A DNA stretch of 64,000 nt from Nectonema munidae (Eukaryota > Nematomorpha > Nectonematoida > Nectonematidae): positions 161,186 to 225,185 of the forward strand of contig JAUIRK010000744.1 of NCBI GenBank assembly GCA_030549495.1, read 5' to 3'. How positions within the stretch are numbered: the stretch's first letter is position 1; each line of letters begins with the position of its first letter. Below, one piece after another: positions 48,184 through 58,733 of the stretch. Under the pieces are notes generated by a model, which saw only the letters and a list, made by a program, of their open reading frames with translations, did not search any database and was not told the DNA's origin. Both the position numbers and the translations under genes were made by a program.

Positions 48184-48205
48184 TGTTAATGTCTTCTTGA
48201 TTCAT
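48184..48205 (-). CDS. candidate NXF start exon
   Basis: An ATG at 48203-48205 begins MNQEDIN and one extra base before GTGCTT, giving the phase that exon 48146 needs. The intron would be only 37 bp, at or below the usual limit. The true start may lie further upstream. Confidence 0.25.
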
Positions 48206-49356
48206 TTGAATGAAAATACATCTTAATTTATTTTATGAGGATAAATATTAAATCTTCTAGAAATAAGACGGAATCAAAATATTCTAAAAAGGAGACGAAA
48301 GTTGGATTGTATCGGCGAAAAATGAAGCACTTAAAATGTGCTTGGAAATTGTGTTTGGCGTAATATACTCTTAAGTTTAATGCTAAACCCAATATTCGTT
48401 AAAAGGATTTTTGCATCAAGGCTGTTGGTGCAGGGAGTGAAAGAAATTTTAATTCAGCTGGTCAATTATTAAATGATCGTGAAAGCTTCTGTGAACAATA
48501 TTTCATTGATAAATAGTGAATTGGGAAGGAATGATTCTGAAAAATAGATTTTATGGAGGCTTTTAGTTAAAAATTTTAATCTGATACAATTAAAACGACT
48601 GAAAAAGAACTTAAATTTTACATATTTAAACTGCAGTGTATTTTTATATTTGTAAAGAAATCGAAACATATTGCTTGAAAAATTATTTAGGTTTAATAAT
48701 CTTTGTAGGCAAAAAACCTTTTGTGAGAACGAAAGGATAAGTTTTTGTAGGCATAACTAGGGTGTGGGTAAAAATCTTATTTTTAAGGACTTGAAGATTT
48801 AAAATAAATATATATAACATGTGTAAACATTTGACTTTTATGGATTAAACTTATATTTGCTTTGATATATTGCAGATTTGAGTAAATATGTATCATTCTT
48901 CATTTTCTCATGGATTTGAATACGCATTATTATTTTTTTATAAGAAACTAGTTTTAAAAACTATTATCAGTTCACCCTTAAAATTAGGTTATGCTTTACA
49001 AACGTTTCTGTTCTCCATTGCTTATGTGGATACTAGCTGGAAAACAGTGGGTGATGGTGAAAGAGTTACATTCTACGTGTAACATCGGTGTATTTTTACT
49101 GTTTTACCAGTAATCCAAAAATGTACTCCAATTTGATAATTCATAGAGAGGGAAGACAAATTGGTATTAAAAATCAAATTGGTTGTCTATTATGTGAGAT
49201 TTTAAAAACTGGATAAGAACAATTATTAAAAAAACATAATTAAATATATAGTCATATAAATTTAATCTTTCTTCACTTCAATGATTTAAAAAATAAACAG
49301 TAGGAAGTTTCAATCTTTTTGTCTTTGTTTCAAGTTTTTTACGGTTATTTGGGATA
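48206..49356. other. upstream region of the NXF gene, nothing else recognised
   Basis: AT-rich sequence without clear open frames. The NXF promoter and any 5' untranslated exon should be here or beyond, but no TATA or initiator element can be singled out. Confidence 0.4.
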
Positions 49357-49364
49357 AACATCAA

Positions 49365-49472
49365 TAGGGCTGCCAGATTTTCACATTATGAAAGAGGGGA
49401 CAAAAATCCTCCGTTGTTAAATGGCTTCAAAACCAGGACAATGTTGGAAAGGCGGGATATCTGGCAGCCCTA
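49365..49472. mobile_element. 108-bp hAT-type MITE
   Basis: Inverted ends TAGGGCTGCCAGAT and ATCTGGCAGCCCTA are almost perfect. They are flanked by AACATCAA (49357-49364) and AATATCAA (49473-49480), an 8-bp duplication with one change. It carries no gene. Confidence 0.85.
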
Positions 49473-50390
49473 AATATCAACAGAGGAAAAATAGAGAAAG
49501 ATTAAAATAAATGTCCTTTAAAGAGTTTAAACAGCTGGTAGTCATAGATAACAGTGTACAATCACAAAGAAGTAATTTTAAACTATAAAATAATACAAAA
49601 CACTTCCTAAATTATGACCATTGCTTTTTAAAAAAATAAAAGCAAATAAGAGTTACATTTTAACAAAACTTAGTAAAACGAGATATTAAAAAAATTAGAT
49701 ACTATATATTTGGTAAATATAGAATCTTCTATCTGAAATATTTAAAAAATAGAAAATTTTTATTATTTATTTTAGAAAAAAGAATTATAAAAATAATCTG
49801 AAATATAAAAAGAAGGTGGGGCAAACCAATTAGGTTCTTGTCACACCAAAAAAAAATTTTAACAATAAGTGAATAGTTACTTATTTTTAATTGTAAGAAG
49901 GCGTACTTAAAAAATATTTATAACAAAATTTTACATTAAAAATAACAACAAACTATACTTTATTTTGAACAAAACATAAATATTAGTTAAATTATCTATA
50001 AATTGTAAAATGCTTTATCTCTTGTATTTAATCTTCATAATCTTAGTTAAATAAATTCCTTTTTAATTTTGATTGAAGAGAAGAAATAATTTTATTAAAA
50101 AGAATATAAACAAAGAAAATAAGGAAATTGATAATATTGATTACAAAAAGTCTTAGCATTTTTTTTATTATATGACATTTTAAAAAGTGAATAAAAATAA
50201 AAATAAAAAAATAATATAATTTCAAAATCGACATGAGGAGAATTTTTGAGTCATATATAATGTTGTATCATTACAAGATTTATTTAACAAATATTTTTTA
50301 AATTTCAAATTTCTATAATTAAATACAGCTAAATTAATATAATGATCAAAGAGGTCTTGAAATTTTAAGGAAAGAGTATCTAATGATACT

Positions 50391-50966
50391 CATTGGCGGA
50401 TTTAAAGGGGGCGGAACCGGAGTATGCCTCCCCCCCCCTAAAATTCCATTGCCAATTGCTTAAAAATTTGTCTTAATCTAATTCTTTTCGTAAAACTCAA
50501 ATATTATGATGATTTCTGCAACTCGTTTTTTAGATTCAATTTTTCTCAAGCCCTAAATAATTTTTTATGTTTCAATCGTAGTTAAGTGTATTACTTTTAT
50601 ATTATTCAATTTTTTTGTAAATTTATTATTTAAACAGATCAAGTTTTACCACATCCATTCACTTCGCAGTTCAATGAATGAGGATCGTTTTAATGCTCTC
50701 ATTCTTCTTTTTGTTCACAGAGATATTCGATTGGGATTTGACACCATTATTTATATATATGCTAAAAAGTGTCCTAGACCGATGAGGCTCCTTAATCCTC
50801 TTAGTTCTTAATCTAGTTACTTTCTTATAATAGACTTATAATTTTTAGATATAATATTATGATACTCTAAGTTTTAAGATAAAAAAATTTTGATAAAGCT
50901 TAAATTTATATGCTTCAAATTTGAGTTCTTAAGATAAAGATCTAGTTTGGTCTAGATCCGCCCCTG
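50391..50966. mobile_element. probable hAT-type non-autonomous element
   Basis: The left end CATTGGCGGATTTAAAGGGG and the right end TCTAGATCCGCCCCTG form imperfect inverted repeats of the CAG-GGCGGAT type seen in many hAT elements. The interior is non-coding. A clean target duplication is not visible, so the call rests on the ends alone. Isolated ends of the same kind are at 529 and 27909. Confidence 0.45.
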
Positions 50967-51384
50967 AAACTTATAAGATAATCAATGTGTTCCTAATCAA
51001 GAATCTTACTCATTAAAGGGTAATCTATTATGAATATAGATTTCAAAAAGATACAAAAAAATTTTCTTATATAATTCTTTCATTTCCGATAAATTTCCAC
51101 TTTACAAAAGAGCAGTCTTATGTAAAATTACTCAAAATTATTTTTATTTGAATTGTTATTTAACACAAGAAATTCGTATCTACCCATACAATTATTGATA
51201 ATTCACATATAGGATTGATTAACGATTTGTACAATAAGGGAATTTTATAATATTGAGTAAAAAAAGTAAAAAATTTAACACTCATGACCCTCTGCCCTTC
51301 AACAAAAAATGCAGATTTTTTATGTTGTTTATTCAGTCACTCTAAAATTATAAATCAAAATAAAAATTTTGCTGAACAATACAA

Positions 51385-53043
51385 TCAATGAGACACTTGC
51401 TGTTGGGCTCGTGTGACGAGGCCTTTTATGTTTGGCTCCATCTTGGACACAGCAAGGTGAATATCGTTCCCAACATCAAGACGGTTTCTAAACTTCCTAT
51501 TAATGGTCGCCAGGTAAGAAAATCCACATTCGCAAAGGTATGTTGTGACGAATTGAATGAGCATTACGGATGTATTTTTTGCTGAGAAGGAGATACGCTC
51601 ATGAACAGACAACCAGAAGCTGGAGAGGTCTTCTATGTTACTGAAGGCCAGCTTCATTGCTTTTGAAAGCTTCAACTCTGCCAGCTCCTCGGCTTCGTCT
51701 TTAGTAGGTTCAATTTCGATGTTGAATGGGTCTCTGTGCCATGGAGCATCCAATGGTGTATCATCCAAATAAGATTTGAACTCAGTGGATAGAATGTCGA
51801 GATGTCTAGTGATCCAATCTTTGATGCCGATGGGAAGCCCAATCCTCTGTGTCTGGAGATGCTCGTCCAAGAAAGAAACGAGGCTGTGGACCCTGCTTCA
51901 ACTCGTGCCTGCTAGACTCTCATTCGAGCAGACAGTTCTGCAAGCTTATCTTGAACGTCACTGACTGTCACATCACAACCTTGCAAAGACTGTTCCATTT
52001 CGTTGAGTCGGCAGAATATATCAGCCAGGTAGGCGAGCATCATGACAAACTCTTCAATGTCGAAGTGAAGATGGAGGTTGTTTTCGTTCTCTCAAAAGTA
52101 GATTTGCGCCTCCACCCGGAGTTCATAGAGTCGAGAGAGACATTTTCCCCTTGATAGCCAACGAACTTTAGTGTAGAACAGAAGACCCACATGTTGCGCT
52201 TGCATTTCGTTGGTCAGAAGTTGGAAGAGCCGATGATTTTTGGCCTTCGGAGGAATGAAGTTGATCTTTTCGACAACGACATTCATGACTTCCAAAAAAT
52301 GCGGTTGTTGAGTTTTGAACGCCAGAGCATATTCACTCTTGACAAGTATGATAAAACCTCCTTTAACGTCAATCATCATTGGAGTACCATCAGTGCAAAT
52401 ATGCTTGAAATTCTGCCAGCTGAGTCCGTTAACTTCAAAAAAAGAGTCCACGATGGCTTTGAAATCTGTTGCTGTCTTTGCAGTTGGCAGGGTATTGCAG
52501 AACAAAAACTCTTCTTTCATCTTTTCTTTTTCTCGTAGCAAGCGAAGGCGATCAATTGGCTCTCAATAGCGATGCCGGTAGACTCGTCTAATTGAAGGCT
52601 AGCCTAAAGCGTGCTATGCTTGATTTCAGAGCAAACTTAACGGCACACATCAGCTGCCATGTAATCAATTCGTCTACGGATCGTGTCATTAGAAAGCGAA
52701 ACTTGCTAGATCTTCTTTTTGACTCTGGTCCGATTATCAGTTCTACCATTTTCTCTGTGCATGTCTTGATGAGTTCCTCAGCAATAGTGTGCGGCTTCTT
52801 GCACTTCACACTTCGGTATGCCACTTCGTAGCTGGATTGAAGAGCAGGTTTTTCTTCTGGCCGGAATCCAAATTTGAAAGGTGTCGCTTCACGATCATAT
52901 CGTGATCGTTTCGCAAACAGAGCATCAACATTATCGTCCTTCCCTCGGGGATGCATTTTGCCGCGATGGTTTGAACGTTTGGAAGGAGGTAGTGATGTAT
53001 TTGACATTACCATTGAGGAGTGCAGACATTGCACGGAGTCCAC
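51385..53043 (-). pseudogene. hAT transposase relic, ZBED5/SCAND3-like
   Basis: Three minus-strand frames cover most of a ZBED5-type protein. 53043-52588 holds a BED-finger remnant (SNTSLPPSKRSNHRGKMH) and SSYEVAYRSVKCKKPHTIAE. 52541-52092 holds the RNase H-like core with ICTDGTPMM, KVRWLSRGK and LSRLYELR. 51870-51385 holds the dimerisation tail with TTYLCECGFS and NRLDVGNDIHLAVSKMEP, ending VSH. At least two frameshifts separate them. The GC content is well above the surroundings. No terminal inverted repeats were found, so it may be a truncated or captured copy. Confidence 0.88.
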
Positions 53044-53049
53044 GCCATC

Positions 53050-53735
53050 TCAAATGACATTCCCCAATTGAGAAACGCTGATGTCCAATACGGTGCTAAA
53101 AAGTGCAGAATAGACAGCTATTGGAAGATGAACTCGGTCAGAGCAGAGATTAAAATTTTGAGATTAGTGGAGCATGAGAATGATACATGGCTTTTGTGTT
53201 GAAACATCTGATGCCTACATCCTCTTAGAATACATTGAAGGTCAAACACTAGTTGACGGGTCCTACAACAGAGAAATAAGTTTTGAAAAGTAAATGGACA
53301 TGGCTACTCAACTTTTATCGGAAATAGCTCATCTACCACAAAATTGTTATCATGCATCGAGATATAAAGCCAGAGAATATCATGATTGATAAAGAAGGTA
53401 AAATAAAAGTTTTACATTTTGACTTATCAATCATAAGTTCTTTCTGGAATCAAATTGTTGGAACGCGTATTTATATGGCACTAGAAGTGAAACAAGGTAA
53501 AGTCTACGACATATCAATCTATTGGTTTAACTATGGCAAGACATTATACTACTTAAGAGTTAGGTCAGAAAGTGAATGTTTCCATCACAAATTGATGAGC
53601 TCATTCGGAATCTCTGTCAAAATAATCCAGAAACCAGATATAAAGAAAAACATATTGAGAATCACTTTTCATCATAGAGTGTCGTATCAGGCATTGATCG
53701 CGTAAAAATAATGGTTTCTGAAGAATTCATCTAGA
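53050..53735 (+). pseudogene. protein-kinase pseudogene, copy 2
   Basis: It is longer than copy 1 and keeps part of the N-lobe. QYGAKKCRID carries the VAVK-type Lys and AEIKILRLVEHEN the helix-C Glu, followed by YILLEYIEGQTL (hinge) near 53225. Then come HRDIKPENIMID at 53355, a HFD in place of DFG, GTRIYMALEV in place of APE, and DISIYWF. Stops and shifts break the frame. It starts where the hAT relic ends, and its 3' flank to about 53900 matches copy 1. The family is unresolved; the DFD-like third motif is unusual. Confidence 0.8.
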
Positions 53736-54490
53736 TTAACTTTTTTATAGAAATTTTTTATAAAAATGAAGAATCTGAAAAAAACACTAAAAACTAATAA
53801 AAATAAAAAAATAATTAAAAAAAAAGACACAAAAAACTAATAAAAATTAAAAAAAAAGCCTGGGTCGGTAGGTGGGAAACAGGTGACAAAGAATATTTTT
53901 GTGTGTTTTGGAAAAAAAGCGGACTGGTGATTAACCCAAGAAAATTTGGATAGTTTGCTGGAAAAACGTTAATCAAATCAAATCGATATTTAAAGATTCA
54001 GGGGGTTGAAGATGATTAAAATACTTTTAAATTAACGCCTCAAAACAAAAATTCAAGAAGATGAATTATATATGGATATATTCTTTGATTCTTCAATTCA
54101 AAATAAGTCTAAATTAATTAAATAACAAATTTCTAACCGGGTAACAACGAGTGTGAATTTCTGTCTCACATGATACCTCTACCAAATAGCGGCCAGTATC
54201 TAATTAGGAGTTTTATTTCTGTTTATCAAATTCTCTAAGTATACGGAGGAAATGATATAAAATAGAAGGAGGCATAAACTTAACTGATTATAATAAAATG
54301 TATAACAGAGAAATAAATAAAATTTGGGGAAGCATCTTCCATTTGATCGATAATTATTAAAGTATTAAAATTAAATAAATTAATTACCTAATTCCAGCCT
54401 TAATTTAGTTATTTTTTATATCAAATTTTTGAATAAAAGAGATAACAGGAAACAACTATAGAAAGTAAAAAATAGATGAATGAAAAATCG

Positions 54491-54579
54491 CTTTTGCCTC
54501 CCTACATAAGCAAAAAAGCACTAAAAAAGTTATTTTAAGTTTATTTTGTCTTTTTTTTGCTTATGTAGGGAGGCAAAAG
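54491..54579. repeat. 27-bp perfect hairpin
   Basis: CTTTTGCCTCCCTACATAAG-CAAAAAA (54491-54517) and its exact reverse complement (54553-54579) flank a 35-base AT-rich loop. It lies 24 bp left of the piggyBac-type shell at 54604. It could be a tiny fold-back element or the relic of one. Confidence 0.85.
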
Positions 54580-54746
54580 AGTTATATAGGTATATTCTAT
54601 TAACCCTATTAGTGACGGCCTATTTTCATTTCCTCAGTGACGAGGGGGGAGGCTATTTTAGCCCTCCCTCTCCATTTTTCTTGAATGATTGCAAATTTTT
54701 ACAAAATTTTCGTGTGAACCTACTAAATGATTGATTGCGAATATGA

Positions 54747-55110
54747 TTGTGACATTTATTTTTTTAAAAAATCAATCAAACTTGTCAAAAATTGATTGAT
54801 ATATGACAGCTCAACTAAAAAAATAAACTTTTAATTTAAATGGGTATACAAAGTTTTTTACACTTATATACCCATTTTCAAATGTGCTGAACAAAGTTTT
54901 TTTACACATATATATTCATTTTCATGTATGCTGAATACGATGGTCACGTTAATTTTTTTTTAAAAATCATTCAAACCAATCAAAAAATTGATTGATATAT
55001 GACAGCTCAACTTAAAAAAGAACCTTTTAGTTTAAATGGTTATACAAAGTTTTCTGTTTATACATACCCGTTTTCGTGTATACTGAATACAATGGTCACG
55101 TTTATTAACA
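54747..55110. repeat. 196-bp tandem duplication
   Basis: Two copies of a unit containing ATTGATTGATATATGACAGC start at 54791 and 54987, with a shared GAATACGATGGTCACGTT-like word that occurs again at the end of the second copy. It lies within the piggyBac-type shell. Confidence 0.75.
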
Positions 55111-55307
55111 TTTTTGATTAATTTGTGACTTTTTTAAAATCGTGGTATGTTTGCAGTCAGATATATTGTACTGATTTTTAAACGATTTGTTTTCATGCCA
55201 TTCTCCAAAGACTATATTCAAATTTTTAGTCATTCCACAAATGAGTTTATTTCTCTTTGAAGTTTTCATTTTATTTAGAATCTATAATAAAACAAATTTT
55301 TTCAGCT

Positions 55308-55400
55308 CTTTCTAAAATATCGTCTGTTTGTAATGTATGCGGTATTTCGCTTTGTAAAAAACACTCAGTAATAATATGTCCTGATTGTAATGTTTAGCCT
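55308..55400 (+). pseudogene. piggyBac transposase C-terminal cysteine-rich remnant
   Basis: The stretch reads KISSVCNVCGISLCKKHS then VIICPDCN and a stop. The C-x2-C, C-x2-H and C-x2-C spacing matches the cross-brace zinc finger at the end of piggyBac transposases, and resembles the one at 60370-60470. No catalytic domain is recognisable upstream. Confidence 0.72.
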
Positions 55401-56259
55401 GTTCAAATATTTTTTTCAGTATAATTGTTTCTAATTTTCTTCAAGTTTTATCATTTTTTTTTATCTTTTTAAGCGTATAATAATTTTGTAATAAATATTT
55501 TTGTTTTTTTGAATCTTGATTATCAAAAAGACAAATTTTCGAATAAAGTTTTTCTCTTTTTTTAAAAGTATATTTATTATCCTTGACAGTTTTTAATAAA
55601 GGAGATCATTCACTTCTTTTAAATACTGCCTGCATTAAATAATATAGCAAATTTTATGCAGAAAACTCATGTTGAGTGAAAATTTTTTTCATTTTAGGGA
55701 AACGATAAGACAACCAAATGATTAGATATAAAAAACAATCAAATTTTTATTATAAATCGTTCATTTGTATATTGTTTGATTATACGTATAAAACTTTCTC
55801 AAAATGGTCAAACACGAAACTTATTTAAATTGACCGATTCAGCTTGTTTCGAGATATGGTAGAGTGAATGGTATAAACGAACTGTCTTTCTCCTTCAAAT
55901 AAAAATGCGCATTAAAATTTGCCTCTACAGAGTCCTTGTTTTGTATTTAATTAATTTCATTTAAAAAAATCCCTCATTGAATTCGGTATAAAATCCCGTT
56001 TTTAGTTCTATATCATTTTCAGTTATATTTCTTTTTTGCAATTTTGTTTTGCCCACTTATAATTCTATTTGTTCTGTGACAAAATAAATTACATGTATAG
56101 CTACGTATAACTATTTAATCATGAAGTCATTTATTTCAGTTGAAGTGTCATATGTCACTCTTTTTTGATAGGTATGATTAATTTTTATAAAAAATAAACA
56201 TCACTGTTGGATTCAGCCTACTTGAAAATAGGTACATATGTGTTAAACACCTGCTTTGC

Positions 56260-57080
56260 AAATTTGATTCACGCTTACAAGTATTTTCAAATTCTAAATC
56301 CAAAAACAATCTATAATTGGAATTGGCATTGTTGATTTGATATGAAAATGCGTTTATTTCATGTAAAATTTGAAAGAATGTTCTCGGAGACAGATTTTAG
56401 TATTAAACCGCAAATTTGTTCCACACTTATAAGTATTTTGAAATCCAAATGCAAAAATAACATATAAATGAATTTGGCATTGTTGATTTGATATGAAAAT
56501 GTGAATATTTCATGTAAAATTTGAATGAGTGTTCTCGAAGACAGAGTTTAGAAATAAACCGCAACTTTGTTTCACACTTATAAGTATTTTCAAATTCTAA
56601 ATGCAAAAACAATCCATAAATGAAATTGGCATTGTTGATTTTTTATAAAAGTGTGCATATTTCATGTAAAATTTTAATTAATGTTCTCGGAAACAGATTT
56701 TAAAAATAAAACGCAAACTTGTTTTACATTGATTAGCATTTCCGAATTCTAAATGCAAAAAGAATTTATAAATGAAATTACGATTGTTGATTTGTTATAA
56801 TAATGTGTATATTGATTCATTTCCAATTAAAAGTTGGAATTCTTTTTAGTTAAAAAACTAAAAAAGGAAATCTCCTTCCTTATAAAGAACGATGTCTCAA
56901 AGTGAAACATGTAAAATTTGAATGAATGTTTTCAGAGACAGATTTTAGAAGTAAACCGCAGGTTTGTTACACACTTATGGGTATTTTCAATTTCTAAATT
57001 CCCAAAATAAGTCCAAAAATGAAATCAGCATGCCCGATTTGATATAAAAAAATATATTTCATGTAAAATTTGAAGGTAAA
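56260..57080. repeat. 152-bp tandem array (about five units) with an insertion
   Basis: The marker ATTGTTGATTT recurs at 56328, 56479, 56631 and 56782, a period of 151-152 bp. The next unit is displaced by about 95 bp because of an insertion at roughly 56819-56908. Units share GCATTGTTGATTTG, CATGTAAAATTTGAA, GTTCTCGGAGACAGATTTTA and CACACTTATAAGTATTTTC. Divergence between units is moderate. No open frame is maintained. Confidence 0.88.
56846..56905 (+). repeat. dispersed 60-bp repeat inserted in the array, copy 1
   Basis: The block containing GGAAATCTCCTTCCTTATAA and AGAACGATGTCTCAAAGTG interrupts the 152-bp array. A near-identical copy at 61021-61072 begins right after the right-hand TTAA of the 57675-61000 piggyBac. 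Confidence 0.8.
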
Positions 57081-57559
57081 TTTTATTAGATATATTTCTC
57101 ATCAATCAAAATTTTGATTGACATTTCCCAAAAAGTAACAATCATTTTGGATAAATTTAAACTATAAAGTGTTATGTGTTCAAAACTGTATATATTTATA
57201 CATTTTCAAACGAGTATATAATATAGAACCAAAGTTATAAGCTTAACTAGAAATACTGTCAGAATTTTGCTGAAAAAGTTTAACTTTTGTTTTTGATTGA
57301 CAGATTTAGGCATGAAAAGGTCATTCAGCTGCCATGAAAATGGTATCAAAAGATGCAGCTATCCATTTTAGGAAATGTCATGAAGTATGGTAGCAAAAGA
57401 TGTAGCCAATTTGGTACAAGAGAATCCCCCCCCCCCCGTCACTGATAGGGTTGGGCAAATCATGTTTTATCAATTTGATAGAATGCTTAGATGCTTACTT
57501 TTAAATTCATTTCCTCACATGATAATTTTTTAAGATCAAAATTCCTGTTTTGTACAATT

Positions 57560-57645
57560 TTTATCGGTCTAGTGGTGAAAGCGTGGGTTCCTGATCCGGT
57601 CGTTGTGGCTTCGTTGTGCAATTTGAACCCTCTTTATGATCTCTC
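57560..57645 (+). repeat. possible tRNA-derived SINE remnant
   Basis: GGTCTAGTGGTGAAAGCG resembles a pol III A box region, and a degenerate B-box-like GTGCAATTTGAACCC follows about 45 bases later. It ends just before the TTAA of the intact piggyBac element. The B box is poor, so the call is tentative. Confidence 0.35.
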
Positions 57646-58135
57646 AAGTTATATAACAATATTCTTCCATTTAACCTTAGCAGGACGGAACTTTTTAGAG
57701 CAACACTAAGGACGGTTAATGGGAGTTTTACTCCAATTTTTAAAAAAAGTATATTTCTTTTTTTAATAAAACTTTAGCATATCAAAGTCCTTTTAAGAAT
57801 GTTTTTGTTCAGTTTGATATGTTTCCATGTTTTTTATACGAAAAAAATCAAAAAACTTATTTTAAAATTAACGCCATCTATAATAAAAAAGAGTTTGTTT
57901 TAGTTAACGTCATCTATAATAAAAATAAAAATTGCATTCGAACTTCCATAACGTTTACACTTATTAGATATACATATCTAAGAAAAAATTTTAAATTCAT
58001 CTATTATATTATTTGTTAAATTATTTCACCTTACGCTACTTCATATGCAAAAAAGGCATATTAATCATAGATTAATATTTCGTTTTTTTCAAATATATAT
58101 ATAAAAAAATGAACTAACATTCAAGTTTATATTCA

Positions 58136-58511
58136 CAATCTATGGTTCAAAATAAAACCATTCAAGTCACACTATATAATGTGATCTAGTTCGATGGATA
58201 TGACGAAGAGCACGTATTCTGTACACATATACAAAATTTAGGTGGCATGATGATTCTCTTGTGATAGATATTATAAACTTTTTCGTAATCCCTTCGCACA
58301 GAAATCTAAGTATTTATCCACACATAACAAATGATTTACAATTTGTGCGTATCTTTCACATACTTTATTGTTTATGTGTATGATTTTGTGCGTATCTACC
58401 ACATACTTTATTGTTTATGTGTATGATAGATGTACTTCTTACTCTGTAATTTTATTTATATGAGTGAGGTTCATGTTACTGAATGTAATCAATACCCTTG
58501 AACCATAGATT
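58136..58511. mobile_element. possible small element inside the piggyBac leader
   Basis: AATCTATGGTTCAA (58138) and TTGAACCATAGATT (58498) are perfect inverted repeats about 375 bp apart, in the non-coding leader of the piggyBac. No target duplication is clear, so this may be a nested MITE or an internal inverted repeat that belongs to the piggyBac. Confidence 0.45.
58342..58427. repeat. 43-bp tandem duplication in the piggyBac leader
   Basis: Two units of TTTGTGCGTATCT, CACATACTTTATTG and TTTATGTGTATGA type stand head to tail. They differ at two or three bases. The role is unknown; it could be a transposase-binding or promoter repeat. Confidence 0.8.
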
Positions 58512-58733
58512 ATTCCGCGCTTATTCTTTATAAGGCAGTACACTTTCATCTGTATCATTTCTTGGATTCATTTCATATCTTTGAAAAACTACCGTCTTTC
58601 ACATATAATCTATCCTTTACATCTTCTTGAGTTGAACGTTGTTTATTTTATCTTTTCTAAATCACCTTATCTTCAACTACTCTTTTCAATTTTATTGTTG
58701 TTCCTTCGTTCTGATTATTACTCTCTTCAATTT

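Larger units (their letters stand above)
16672..48205 (-). other. NXF1/TAP-family mRNA export factor gene (whole locus)
   Basis: This is a minus-strand gene with at least 17 exons found by reading splice sites and comparing with the NXF1 domain order: basic N terminus, RRM, LRR, NTF2-like, UBA-like. NXF1 carries bulk mRNA through the nuclear pore as a dimer with NXT1/p15. Exon phases agree through exons 29399, 27665, 27543, 27404, 27310, 23199, 19761, 19631, 19514 and 16672, and separately through the LRR and the N-terminal exons. The recovered parts give about 540 residues, against about 620 in human NXF1. The RRM-LRR linker between 45183 and 42103 was not found. Divergence from vertebrate NXF1 is high, so it may be a paralogue. 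No stop interrupts the exon chain, which argues for a live gene. Confidence 0.88.
54604..57450. mobile_element. piggyBac-family shell filled with tandem repeats
   Basis: The left end CCCTATTAGTGACGG (54604-54618) follows TTAA (54600-54603). The right end CCGTCACTGATAGGG (57436-57450) is its inverted counterpart with one mismatch, followed by TTGG where TTAA is expected. Inside, 55308-55400 (plus) still encodes the cysteine-rich C-terminal knuckle of a piggyBac transposase. The rest is a 196-bp duplication, AT-rich DNA and a 152-bp tandem array. It cannot be autonomous. Confidence 0.78.

Noticed and set aside
51849-52538. Several plus-strand frames of 60-115 codons
   Set aside because: They are antisense shadows of the ZBED5-like transposase, which matches its family on the minus strand.
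56260-57080. CRISPR-like array
   Set aside because: Units are contiguous 152-bp tandem repeats without unique spacers, in a eukaryotic context.
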